Positions 48,045-56,666 of a stretch of DNA of 64,000 nucleotides are shown here, in pieces. The stretch is from NCBI RefSeq assembly GCF_003813775.1, contig NZ_RPDH01000001.1:434001-498000 (forward strand), read 5' to 3'. Below the pieces are notes generated by a model. It had not been told where the DNA came from, ran no database searches, and saw only the letters and a program-made list of their open reading frames with translations. How positions within the stretch are numbered: position 1 is the stretch's first letter; each line of letters opens with the position of its first letter. This DNA comes from Chitinophaga lutea. GTDB taxonomy: Bacteria; Bacteroidota; Bacteroidia; Chitinophagales; Chitinophagaceae. Made by a program: the position numbers and the translations under genes.

Positions 48045-48316
48045 AAGCAAGAGATTATCATGTGTGGAAAGGGTATCAGGCAATCGCGGGAATTTCATGC
48101 CATTCGGTAAACAAATTCAGTTCAATTCGTTTATTCATTAACGATACTTAAAATGTGTTCAATTTCGTACAGACCACATCCGGAAGCGAACATGGTAAAA
48201 TGAACCCGGAACTGATGAACTTTTCATGATAGCGGCGCTATACAACAGGCGGCCCCGTTAGTAATACCATCGCCCTGTTAATCCGTATTTTTCTGTACTT
48301 TCAACTATTCACCGCT

Positions 48317-49570
48317 ATGAAACGATTGATTCCCTTACTCCTTTCAGCTTTCCTGTGCGGATCCGCCGCCGCGCAGACCCGCGATTTTTCGTCCGCCGTT
48401 TCCATGCAGTTTCTCGCGGCTCCGTCCAACTACCTCAAACCGCTGGATACGCTCCGGTTGCTGGCGCCTTCAATCGGTAACGACCCATGGCAACGCTATC
48501 TGTTCTGCAACGATATGGCGACGTACAGTTCCTTTGTGGGCGATTACCATGCAGCGCTTCGTTACTATGATTCGCTGCCGGTACTGCAGCAACAGCCGCG
48601 CCCGGTACCGGTACCCTCACCCGGGGACTTCGATGGCTATCAGACTGCCGGCGCCCGGCAAACGATCGTCCGCATGGCCGCTTCACGGCAGGTGACGATG
48701 ATCAACGAAAGTCATCACCTTCCCTATCACCGGCTCTTCACTAAATCTTTACTGCAGGATCTGTATAACGCCGGTTACCGTTACCTGGCGCTGGAAGCGC
48801 TGGCCGGGCTCGACGATTCGATCAACACCCGCCGCTACCCCACATCGCAGGACGGCTATTATATCGTAGAACCGCTTTTCGCAGATATGCTGCGCACGGC
48901 ATTGACAATCGGCTACCAACTGGTGCGGTATGAAGACGATGTGCCCTGCACCAAAAACTGCCGCGCGCAAAGGGAACTGAACCAGGCCAAAAACCTGTAT
49001 AAAATATTCCGGCAGGATCCTGCCGCGAAAGTGCTGGTGCATGCGGGTTACAGTCACATTCTTGAAAAAGAAAGGGAAGGCCTCCAGCGAATGGCAGGGC
49101 ATTTTAGAACCCTGTCCGGCATCGACCCGCTGACCGTTAACCAGAATATCATGAACGAAAAAAGCGAGGCGGCTTACGAAGACAAATACTTTATCGCTTT
49201 CAGCGAGGCGCATGCCATCAGTGAGCCAGTTGTGCTGGTGAAAGACGCCAACGTTTGGGTATCGCCGGCAGACAAAGGCTTTTTCGACATCCAGGTTTTT
49301 CACCCACGATTCAAAACTGTCCATGGCAGGCCCGGCTATTATGCGCTGGACCGCACCCGCAAGCCCGTCTCCGTAACGCTCCGGAGAGATTACAATGACA
49401 TGCTGTTACAGGCGTTTGCTGCGGAAGAAGGGCACGCCAACGCCGTACCTGTTGACCAGATGGTATTGAACGGACAACACAAGCCCTCCCTGATGCTGCC
49501 GCCGGGTGAATACCGGATAGTGGTCAGGGATGTCACCGGAAAAGTTGTGGAGGAAATCAAACTGCCTTAG
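48317..49570 (+). CDS. Secreted ChaN/EreA-like protein, unknown
   Basis: 417 residues. Signal peptide about 1-20 (MKRLIPLLLSAFLCGSAAAQ). The middle carries MINESHHLPYHRLF, GYRYLALEAL and KVLVHAGYSHI, which resemble the Glu/His motifs of the erythromycin esterase/ChaN/TraB superfamily. The superfamily covers haem-binding lipoproteins, esterases and proteases, so the exact activity is open. The C-terminal 70 residues look like an Ig/FN3-type beta domain. It is a single gene. Confidence 0.75.
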   Translation: MKRLIPLLLSAFLCGSAAAQTRDFSSAVSMQFLAAPSNYLKPLDTLRLLAPSIGNDPWQRYLFCNDMATYSSFVGDYHAALRYYDSLPVLQQQPRPVPVPSPGDFDGYQTAGARQTIVRMAASRQVTMINESHHLPYHRLFTKSLLQDLYNAGYRYLALEALAGLDDSINTRRYPTSQDGYYIVEPLFADMLRTALTIGYQLVRYEDDVPCTKNCRAQRELNQAKNLYKIFRQDPAAKVLVHAGYSHILEKEREGLQRMAGHFRTLSGIDPLTVNQNIMNEKSEAAYEDKYFIAFSEAHAISEPVVLVKDANVWVSPADKGFFDIQVFHPRFKTVHGRPGYYALDRTRKPVSVTLRRDYNDMLLQAFAAEEGHANAVPVDQMVLNGQHKPSLMLPPGEYRIVVRDVTGKVVEEIKLP

Positions 49571-49577
49571 CGAGAGA

Positions 49578-50090
49578 TTACTCCTTTTTTTTCTGAAACA
49601 GGGATCCCACTACCTCGTACGGCCCTTTCACTTCGCCCCAGCCCCATTCAGGGATCTGTTCTTCGCTGGTGGTTGGGTTTTCTTCGAGTTGTGAATTGAT
49701 GACCGCTACCCTTGTCCCCCATTCTATATGAGCCACGAACGTAGACCTGAATTCGGGGTCGTCCGGCAAACCGATTTCGTCTGCGGTTTCCAGCAGCAGT
49801 TGCGCCCACCTCTTACGTTGTTCTTCTTTCAGTTTTTTGCCGATGTGCTTGCCCACCATGTGCCGCAAGGCATTATCGCCGTATTCAGCAGAGTACACTT
49901 TGGGGCCCATCAATACTTCGGCCATAAAATGCGCAACATGTTTTGAATGTTCTGCGGGCATATGCCTGAAAACAGGCTCCAGAACAGGGTCGGTGAGTAC
50001 TTTTTTGTAGAAGGCATCGGTGAGCTGTTCGAATTTCTCAACGCCGCCGGCCCATTCGCAGGGCGTGGGGATGTTGTTGGAGGGTTCCAT
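49578..50090 (-). CDS. Group II-like truncated haemoglobin
   Basis: 170 residues from ATG at 50090. A start at 50261 would run back across the arginine-operon terminator. The globin core (about 10-130) has the F-helix pattern GKHIGKKLKEEQRKRW, in which His lies 13 residues before Trp, as the proximal haem ligand does in group II truncated globins. A C-terminal extension ends in Lys/Glu. Roles in this family include oxygen and NO handling. It follows the argH terminator, so it is a separate unit. Confidence 0.82.
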   Translation of the reverse strand: MEPSNNIPTPCEWAGGVEKFEQLTDAFYKKVLTDPVLEPVFRHMPAEHSKHVAHFMAEVLMGPKVYSAEYGDNALRHMVGKHIGKKLKEEQRKRWAQLLLETADEIGLPDDPEFRSTFVAHIEWGTRVAVINSQLEENPTTSEEQIPEWGWGEVKGPYEVVGSLFQKKKE

Positions 50091-50224
50091 ATAAGGGGTT
50101 TTAAGCTGCTTTAAGATACGAATTTTTACGACGTAGCCGGGAAATGCCGGAGAGCAACCTGCCAGACTACGCCTCCATATCCACAACAGGAAATGCACCG
50201 GAACAGCTGCCCTTTCAAATAAAA

Positions 50225-50252
50225 AATCCCGGCAGCACCAGCCACCGGGATT
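50225..50252 (-). terminator. Arginine operon terminator
   Basis: AATCCCGG and CCGGGATT arms with inner pairing; six T residues follow on the minus strand. It lies 20 bases after argH. Confidence 0.8.
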
Positions 50253-50272
50253 CTCTTCCATAACATTCTACC

Positions 50273-51604
50273 TTACTTCACTAGCGCTTCAATTGCTTTG
50301 TGAACCGCAGCAAAGGGAAACCCCTTCAACACATCGTCCATCTGCGCTTTTACGGCATCATTCTGCAGGTTGCCGATACTGCCTTCGTGTGTGTGATGAA
50401 TCTGCGTATCTGGCCTGAATTTGCCCTGTTCGATGTCGAGGCCCACCTGTTTGTACGCTTCGCGGAACGGCATGCCTTCGAGCACGAGGCGGTTCACTAC
50501 TTCCACGCTGAACAGGTATTGATATTTTTCGTCTGTGAGGATGTCTTCTTTAATGCGGATATTTTCCAGCATCAGGCGGCTCATCTGCAAACAGTTGCGG
50601 AGCGTGCCGAATGCGGGGAACAGGTTTTCCTTCAGCAGTTGCAAGTCCCTGTGGTAGCCTGACGGCAGGTTCACCGTCATCATGGCGATCTCGTTCGGCA
50701 GCGCCTGCAGTTTGTTGCAATGCGAGCGGATAAGCTCCCATACATCGGGGTTCTTTTTGTGCGGCATGATGCTCGATCCGGTAGTCAGTTCATCGGGGAA
50801 GCTGATGAACCCGAAGTTCTGGTTCATGAACAGGCAGGCGTCCATCGCCATTTTGGACAATGTGGCGGCGATGCCGGATAACGCGAAGGCTACCAGTTTC
50901 TCCGTTTTGCCGCGGCCCATCTGCGCGTACACCACGTTGTGGTTGAGATGCTCAAAACCCAGCAGCCGCGTGGTCATTTCGCGGTTGAGGGGAAATGAAG
51001 AACCATAACCGGCCGCCGAGCCAAGGGGATTTTTATTCACCACTTTGTAAGCGCCCTGCAACATGATGAGGTCGTCTACGAGGCTTTCCGCATACGCGCC
51101 GAACCAGAGGCCGAACGATGAGGGCATGGCGATCTGCAGGTGCGTGTAACCGGGCAGCAGGTATTGTTTATAGGCTTCGCTCTGCGTTTGCAGCAGGTCG
51201 AACAATTGTTTGGTTTCGGTAACGATGCTCTCCAGCTCGCTGCGCAGGAAGAGTTTGAGATCCACCAGCACCTGGTCGTTACGGGAGCGGCCGCTGTGGA
51301 TCTTTTTGCCTGCCTCGCCCAGCCGGCGTGTCAGCAGCAGTTCCACCTGAGAATGTATATCCTCCACCCCATCCTCAAGCGTGAATTTACCTTCCTGTAT
51401 ATCGCGGTAAATATTCTTCAGTTCCTGCTGCAGTACGGTGAGGTCTTCCTTGGGCAGTAAACCCACCGATTCGAGCATGGCGATGTGCGCCAGGGAGCCC
51501 TGCACGTCGAAGGGCGCCAGATAAGCGTCCATCTCCCGGTCTCGGCCTACGGTGAACTGGTCTACCGCGGCCAGTGCTGCTTTATCTTTTTGCCAGATCT
51601 TCAT
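50273..51604 (-). CDS. argH: Argininosuccinate lyase
   Basis: 443 residues of the fumarase/aspartase superfamily. It splits argininosuccinate to arginine and fumarate, the last step. The signature GSSIMPHKKNPD holds the catalytic Ser loop; HSGRSRNDQV near residue 105 is a second conserved region. It is the last gene of the arg operon, 2 bases after the M20 hydrolase. Confidence 0.96.
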   Translation of the reverse strand: MKIWQKDKAALAAVDQFTVGRDREMDAYLAPFDVQGSLAHIAMLESVGLLPKEDLTVLQQELKNIYRDIQEGKFTLEDGVEDIHSQVELLLTRRLGEAGKKIHSGRSRNDQVLVDLKLFLRSELESIVTETKQLFDLLQTQSEAYKQYLLPGYTHLQIAMPSSFGLWFGAYAESLVDDLIMLQGAYKVVNKNPLGSAAGYGSSFPLNREMTTRLLGFEHLNHNVVYAQMGRGKTEKLVAFALSGIAATLSKMAMDACLFMNQNFGFISFPDELTTGSSIMPHKKNPDVWELIRSHCNKLQALPNEIAMMTVNLPSGYHRDLQLLKENLFPAFGTLRNCLQMSRLMLENIRIKEDILTDEKYQYLFSVEVVNRLVLEGMPFREAYKQVGLDIEQGKFRPDTQIHHTHEGSIGNLQNDAVKAQMDDVLKGFPFAAVHKAIEALVK

Positions 51605-51606
51605 AA

Positions 51607-52683
51607 TTACAAATTTATGCCATTCACAACGGACAGCAGTTTTATATAGGTATCAATCCCCTGGCGGATTTCGTCGAGGTAAATGAATTCGTCGGCGGTG
51701 TGCGACCGGGCGGAATCGCCGGGGCCCACCTTCACGGAAATGGCGGGTATCAGCGCCTGGTCGGAAGTGGTGGGCGAACCGTACAACTGTTTGCCCAGGC
51801 CCAGACCGGCGATCACCAGCGGATGCTCGCGGGGGATAAACGACGGGCGCATGCGCATGGAGCGCGGCGTCACGTCGCATTTTACGTTGGCGCGTATCAC
51901 TTCCAGCATTTCTTCGAGGGTGTACTGGTCGGTGGCGCGTACGTCCACCACAAACGAACATTCGGCGGGCACCACGTTGTGCGCCTTGTTGGAGGTCTGC
52001 ACTACGGTCACGCTCATTTTCACGGGACCGAGCATGGCGCTTTCTTTCGGGAAGCGGTATGTCCGGAACCAGCTGATATCGTCCATCGCCTTGTACAGCG
52101 CGTTCTCTCCTTCATCGCGGGCGGCATGGCCGGCTTTGCCGTGCGCCACACAATCCAGTACCATCAGGCCTTTTTCGGCTACGGCGAGGTCTGTTTTGGT
52201 CGGCTCCCCTACGATCGCAAAATCGTAGCGGGGCAGCATGGACAAAATGCTTTCAATCCCGTTGACCCCGCTGATTTCTTCTTCGGCCGTAGCGGCGATG
52301 ATGATGTTGTAGGGCAATCCTTCCTGTGCGTAAAAGTGCATGAAAGCCGCCATCAGGCTTACCAGGCAGCCGCCGGCATCGTTGCTGCCGAGGCCGTACA
52401 GTTTGCCGTCCACCACATCGGGAGAAAACGGGTCGCGGGTGTATTGCGGGTTGGGTTTAACGGTATCGTGATGGGAATTAAGCAGGATGCCGGGTTTGGC
52501 GGGATCAAAGTGTTTGTTCACCGCCCACACGTTGTTGAGATGCTGATGACAGGCTACGCCTCTTTCTTCCAGGAACCTGGCGAGGATGGCCGCCGTTCCC
52601 TGCTCCTCCCTGCTGATGGAAGGAGTGGCAATCAGCTGTTTTAAAAGCTGTACGGCGTCTTCATAGCGTTCTTCGGTCCACAT
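51607..52683 (-). CDS. argE: M20 hydrolase, N-acyl-ornithine/citrulline deacylase
   Basis: 358 residues. M20 zinc-peptidase motifs are NSHHDTV, GSNDAGG and AATAEEEISG. In operons with an N-acylornithine carbamoyltransferase, the deacylase acts on N-acyl-citrulline rather than N-acetylornithine, so this enzyme likely removes the acetyl or succinyl group after carbamoylation. It starts 4 bases after argB. The symbol reflects the family and its position in the pathway. Confidence 0.88.
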   Translation of the reverse strand: MWTEERYEDAVQLLKQLIATPSISREEQGTAAILARFLEERGVACHQHLNNVWAVNKHFDPAKPGILLNSHHDTVKPNPQYTRDPFSPDVVDGKLYGLGSNDAGGCLVSLMAAFMHFYAQEGLPYNIIIAATAEEEISGVNGIESILSMLPRYDFAIVGEPTKTDLAVAEKGLMVLDCVAHGKAGHAARDEGENALYKAMDDISWFRTYRFPKESAMLGPVKMSVTVVQTSNKAHNVVPAECSFVVDVRATDQYTLEEMLEVIRANVKCDVTPRSMRMRPSFIPREHPLVIAGLGLGKQLYGSPTTSDQALIPAISVKVGPGDSARSHTADEFIYLDEIRQGIDTYIKLLSVVNGINL

Positions 52684-52687
52684 ATAG

Positions 52688-53470
52688 TTAGCATATTAAG
52701 GTACCCGCCACCGCTTCGGTGGTGTTGTTGCGCACATCGTTGGCATGGCCGATCAGCACTTCCTTCACGCCGCTTTCGATGGCGGAAAAAGCGTTGTCGA
52801 GTTTCGGCAGGATGCCGTCTGACAGTACGCCTTCGGCCAGCAGCGTTTTGTAGATGTCGCGGTTGATCAGGTTGATCACCGAATCGTCGTCGGCTGCATT
52901 GCGCAGCACGCCCTTCTTTTCAAAGCAGTAAATGAGGCGTACCGGGTAATGTGCCGAGAGCGCAACGGCCAGCGATGCGGCAATGGTGTCTGCGTTTGTA
53001 TTGAGTATCTGTCCGTTCCCGTCGTGCGTAAGCGGTGAAAACACCGGTGTGAGGCCCGCATCCAGCAACAGTTTGATGGGTGCTGCCTGCACGGCGCCGG
53101 CGGGGATGTCGCCTACAAAACCGTAGTCGATGGTCTTTACCGGCCGTTTCACGGCGGGAATGATGTTGGCATCGGCGCCGGTGAGGCCGATGGCGTTGCA
53201 GCCCTTGGCCTGCAGTTGCGCCACCACCTGTTTGTTCACCAATCCGCCGTACACCATGGTCACTACGTCGATGGTATCCGCATCGGTGATGCGCCGGCCG
53301 TCTATGTACTTAGACTCGATGCCGAGCTTGTCACCGATGCGGGTGGCGATTTTACCGCCGCCGTGGATCAGGATTTTTTTACCGGGCACGGCGGCAAAGT
53401 CTGCCAGGAACCGGTCCAGCAAAGCAGGGTTGTCGATCACATTCCCTCCTACCTTGATCACGTATACCAT
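52688..53470 (-). CDS. argB: Acetylglutamate kinase
   Basis: 260 residues of the amino-acid kinase family. Motifs are VIKVGGNVID near the start, ILIHGGGK (phosphate-binding loop) and INTNADTIAA-type nucleotide motif (here ILNTNADTIAASLA). It phosphorylates the acylated glutamate, the committed step. It lies 9 bases after the transcarbamylase gene. A feedback-control Arg site is not obvious. Confidence 0.94.
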   Translation of the reverse strand: MVYVIKVGGNVIDNPALLDRFLADFAAVPGKKILIHGGGKIATRIGDKLGIESKYIDGRRITDADTIDVVTMVYGGLVNKQVVAQLQAKGCNAIGLTGADANIIPAVKRPVKTIDYGFVGDIPAGAVQAAPIKLLLDAGLTPVFSPLTHDGNGQILNTNADTIAASLAVALSAHYPVRLIYCFEKKGVLRNAADDDSVINLINRDIYKTLLAEGVLSDGILPKLDNAFSAIESGVKEVLIGHANDVRNNTTEAVAGTLIC

Positions 53471-53479
53471 AATGTTTTT

Positions 53480-54433
53480 TTATTGATGCTTTAAAATTTC
53501 ACTTAACACCGCCTGCGCCGCCCATACACGGTTACCCGCCTGCGGGATGACGATGGACTGCGGTCCGTCGAGCACTTCATCCGCGATCACCACGTTGCGC
53601 CGTACGGGCAGGCAGTGCATCACGGAAGCGTTGTTCGTGTTCCGGAGCCTTTCGTTGGTGATCATCCAGCTTTCGTCCGTGCAGGTGATCTTGCCGTAGT
53701 CGTTGTAATTCGACCAGTTTTTCACGTACACGAAGTCGGCACCTTCGAGCGCTTCTTCCTGGTTGTAGATCACGGGCGCCTGGCCGGCGAACTTCGGATC
53801 GAGCTCATACCCTTCTGGGTGGGTGATCACAAAATCCACTTCATCCCATGCGTTCATCCACTCCGCGAAGGAGTTGGGCACGGCCTGGGGCAGCGCTTTT
53901 ACGTGCGGCGCCCAGGTCATCACCACTTTCGGTTTGCGGGGCTGCTGCCAGCGCTCCTTAATGGTGATCACGTCGGTGAGGCTCTGCAACGGGTGCAGGG
54001 TAGCGCTCTCCAGGCTTACGATGGGCCTGCCGGCATATTTGATGAACTGGTTGATGTACTTCTCCGTATAATCTTCTTCCTTGTTTTTCAGCCCGGGAAA
54101 CGTACGGATGGCCATGATGTCGAAGTACTGGCCCATTACGGCCGCCGCTTCTTTCACGTGCTCGGTGGTATTGCCGTTCATCACCACACCATCGTTCATC
54201 TCCAGCGCCCAGCCTTCTTTATCGATGTTGAACACCACCACTTCCATCCCCAGGTTACGGGCCGCCACCTGTGTACTGAGGCGCGTGCGCAAACTGGGAT
54301 TCAGGAAGATCATCCCCAATGTTTTGTTTTCTCCTAACCCTTTGTCTTTAAAGGGATTCTTTTTGTAATCCAATGCCGTTTCCACGATACGTGGGACACT
54401 GGGTACGTCTCCAACGGAAATAAACTGGTTCAC
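53480..54433 (-). CDS. N-acylornithine carbamoyltransferase
   Basis: 317 residues starting at GTG (54433), with an overlap of one base with the argD stop (TAGTG). Carbamoyl-phosphate binding is SLRTRLSTQ (47-55) and the acyl-amino-acid region has HCLPVRRN. The sequence is close to the Bacteroides fragilis N-succinylornithine enzyme. The known specificity position (Pro90 in that enzyme, Glu92 in the Xanthomonas acetylornithine enzyme) is Thr90 here, in NGNTTEH. So acetyl or succinyl cannot be decided. It converts N-acylornithine to N-acylcitrulline. Confidence 0.94.
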   Translation of the reverse strand: MNQFISVGDVPSVPRIVETALDYKKNPFKDKGLGENKTLGMIFLNPSLRTRLSTQVAARNLGMEVVVFNIDKEGWALEMNDGVVMNGNTTEHVKEAAAVMGQYFDIMAIRTFPGLKNKEEDYTEKYINQFIKYAGRPIVSLESATLHPLQSLTDVITIKERWQQPRKPKVVMTWAPHVKALPQAVPNSFAEWMNAWDEVDFVITHPEGYELDPKFAGQAPVIYNQEEALEGADFVYVKNWSNYNDYGKITCTDESWMITNERLRNTNNASVMHCLPVRRNVVIADEVLDGPQSIVIPQAGNRVWAAQAVLSEILKHQ

Positions 54434-55557
54434 TAGTTTAATTCTTGTTTAATAGCTGTTAAAAAATGATCTGCCTGGGCTTTATTCAGGGCCAGGGAAG
54501 GCAGCAACCGTATTACATTCGGCTTGGCTTCCCCGGTGAAGATTTTATGTTTGAAAAGCAATTCTTTTTTCACGTGCGCCAGCTCCTCGGGCAGGTCGAT
54601 GCCGATCATCAGCCCCCTGCCTCTCACCTCCCTGATCTTCGGCAGTTTCCGGAGCTCTTCCATGAGGTAGTTGCCGATTTGTTCGGCATTGGCGATGAGG
54701 TGTTCCTGCTCGATCACTTCGAGCACTGCCAGTGCAGCGGCGCAGGCGAGATGGTTACCGCCGAAGGTGGTGCCCAGCAGACCGTACGAAGCTTTGAACC
54801 TGGGAGAAATGATGATGCCGCCGATGGGGAAACCGTTGCCCATGCCTTTGGCCATGGTGTAGATGTCCGCATTCACGCCGGCATGGTCGTGAGAGAAGAA
54901 CTTCCCGCTTCTGCCGTAACCGCACTGAACCGAGTCCGCAATAAAAACGGCGTTATGCGCGTCGCAGAGGCTCCTGATCTTTTGCAGGAAAGCGGCGGAC
55001 GCCACGTTGATGCCGCCCACGCCCTGGATGCCTTCGAGGATCACGGATGAAACGGCGTGCTGCTGAAAAGCGATCTCCAGCGCATCCTGATCTTCCCAGG
55101 GCAGGAAAATCACGTTATCCGTCTCATTCACCGGCGCCACGATCTTCGGATTGTCGGTAGCGGCCACCGCGAGTGAGGTACGGCCATGGAAGGCCTTTTT
55201 GAACGCGATGATCTTCTTCTTGCCGTTGTGGAAAGAAGCGAGCTTGAGGGCGTTTTCGTTGGCCTCTGCGCCGGAGTTGACGAGGAACAGCTGGTAATCT
55301 TCCTTGCCGGAAATTTTACCGAGTTTCTCCGCCAGCTGCTGCTGCAGGGGTATATGAATGGAATTGGAATAGAAACCTACTTTGCCGAGCTGGTCGGTGA
55401 GCCGCTGTACATAGTGCGGATGGGTATGGCCGATGGAAATCACGGCGTGGCCGCCGTAGAGGTCCAGGTACTCCTGGCCTTTGTCGTCCCAAACAGTGGA
55501 GCCCTGGGCTTTTACAATTGTGATGTCGTTTACCGGGTATACGTCGAATAATTTCAT
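54433..55557 (-). CDS. argD: Acylornithine aminotransferase
   Basis: 374 residues from ATG at 55557. PLP enzyme of the class-III aminotransferase family. Motifs are NSGAEANENALKLA, FHGRTSLA, and the PLP Lys in TMAKGMGNGFPIG. It converts acylglutamate semialdehyde to acylornithine. A start at 55611 is rejected; it would add 18 unconserved residues. Its stop overlaps the next start, which couples translation. Confidence 0.94.
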   Translation of the reverse strand: MKLFDVYPVNDITIVKAQGSTVWDDKGQEYLDLYGGHAVISIGHTHPHYVQRLTDQLGKVGFYSNSIHIPLQQQLAEKLGKISGKEDYQLFLVNSGAEANENALKLASFHNGKKKIIAFKKAFHGRTSLAVAATDNPKIVAPVNETDNVIFLPWEDQDALEIAFQQHAVSSVILEGIQGVGGINVASAAFLQKIRSLCDAHNAVFIADSVQCGYGRSGKFFSHDHAGVNADIYTMAKGMGNGFPIGGIIISPRFKASYGLLGTTFGGNHLACAAALAVLEVIEQEHLIANAEQIGNYLMEELRKLPKIREVRGRGLMIGIDLPEELAHVKKELLFKHKIFTGEAKPNVIRLLPSLALNKAQADHFLTAIKQELN

Positions 55558-55573
55558 CGTTGTATTATTTTGA

Positions 55574-55619
55574 GCGGTTGGACGCCACCTCACACGTATG
55601 CCCGGTTTCATCCAACCGC
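55574..55619. repeat. Stem-loop between argC and argD
   Basis: GCGGTTGGA (55574-55582) and TCCAACCGC (55611-55619) are perfect 9-base arms with a 28-base loop in the only long gap (124 bases) inside the operon. It may be an RNA processing or attenuation structure. It lacks a T-tract. Confidence 0.6.
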
Positions 55620-55681
55620 CTGATTCGTCAGAAGGTTATTAATTTTTCAGGTTGCGGATGAGTTCCACCTGCAACATGAAC

Positions 55682-56665
55682 TTAGAACACGATGGATTTG
55701 AGCTTCAACCCGGCTGTTTCTTCCAGCCCCAGTACCAGGTTCATATTCTGTACTGCCTGTCCCGACGCACCTTTCAGCAGGTTATCCTCGATGGAGTGAA
55801 TGACCAGTTTGTTATCCGTTTTTTCAAGCTGGATAAGGCACTTGTTGGTGTTCACCACCTGTTTGAGATCGATCTGTTTTCTGCTGACGTGGGTGAAGGG
55901 ATGGCCGTTGTAAAATTCTTCAAACAGCCGGTACGCTTCATCCAGCGTCAGGTCGCATTCCAGGTACGAAGTGATCCAGATGCCGCGCGGATAATCTCCC
56001 CGCACGGGCACGAAGTTGAGCGCTCCTGAATAAGCAGGCTGGAGAGCCTGCAAGGTTCGTCGGATCTCCTTGAGGTGCTGGTGCTGCAGCACTTTGTAGG
56101 TGGATATGTTATTCGCCCTCCACGTAAAGTGGGAGGTGGATTGCAGGCTCTGGCCGGCGCCGGTGCTGCCGGTGATGCCGGTGGTGTGCACCTCGTTCAG
56201 CAGCCCCGCTTTCGCAAGCGGCAGCAGGCCGAGCTGGATGCCGGTAGCGAAACAACCGGGGTTGGCGATGTTCTTCGCCTGCCGGATGGCTTCCCGGTTC
56301 ACTTCGGGCAGGCCGTATACGAACTCGCGGCCGTTGACGGTTTCGCCTAAACGAAAGTCCTGGCTGAGGTCGATGATATGAATATGCGCCGGGATGGGCG
56401 TGCTTTCCAGGAATTTCCGGGATTCGCCGTGGCCCAGGCAGAGGAAAATCACGTCCACGTCTTCCGCCACGTCCGCGGCGAAAGTAAGGTCCGTTTCCCC
56501 GATCAGGTCGGCATGGACGGCATACAGCGGGTTACCGGCGTTGCTGCGGCTGTGCACGAAGGCCAGCTCCACGTCCGGATGGTTCAGCAGCAGCCGGATG
56601 GCTTCCCCCCCGGTGTAGCCCGCGCCGCCAATGATACCTGCCCGTTTTTTTGTAGTCGTTCCCAT
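55682..56665 (-). CDS. argC: N-acyl-gamma-glutamyl-phosphate reductase
   Basis: 327 residues. NADPH-binding Rossmann motif GGAGYTGGEAIRLLLNHP near the N-terminus; the catalytic Cys is in NIANPGCFATGIQL. It reduces acylglutamyl phosphate to the semialdehyde. It starts 1 base after the argG stop, with tight coupling. Confidence 0.95.
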   Translation of the reverse strand: MGTTTKKRAGIIGGAGYTGGEAIRLLLNHPDVELAFVHSRSNAGNPLYAVHADLIGETDLTFAADVAEDVDVIFLCLGHGESRKFLESTPIPAHIHIIDLSQDFRLGETVNGREFVYGLPEVNREAIRQAKNIANPGCFATGIQLGLLPLAKAGLLNEVHTTGITGSTGAGQSLQSTSHFTWRANNISTYKVLQHQHLKEIRRTLQALQPAYSGALNFVPVRGDYPRGIWITSYLECDLTLDEAYRLFEEFYNGHPFTHVSRKQIDLKQVVNTNKCLIQLEKTDNKLVIHSIEDNLLKGASGQAVQNMNLVLGLEETAGLKLKSIVF

Positions 56666-56666
56666 T

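Noticed and set aside
50091..50261. N-terminal extension of the truncated haemoglobin
   Set aside because: It would translate the arginine-operon terminator; the globin begins after the ATG at 50090.
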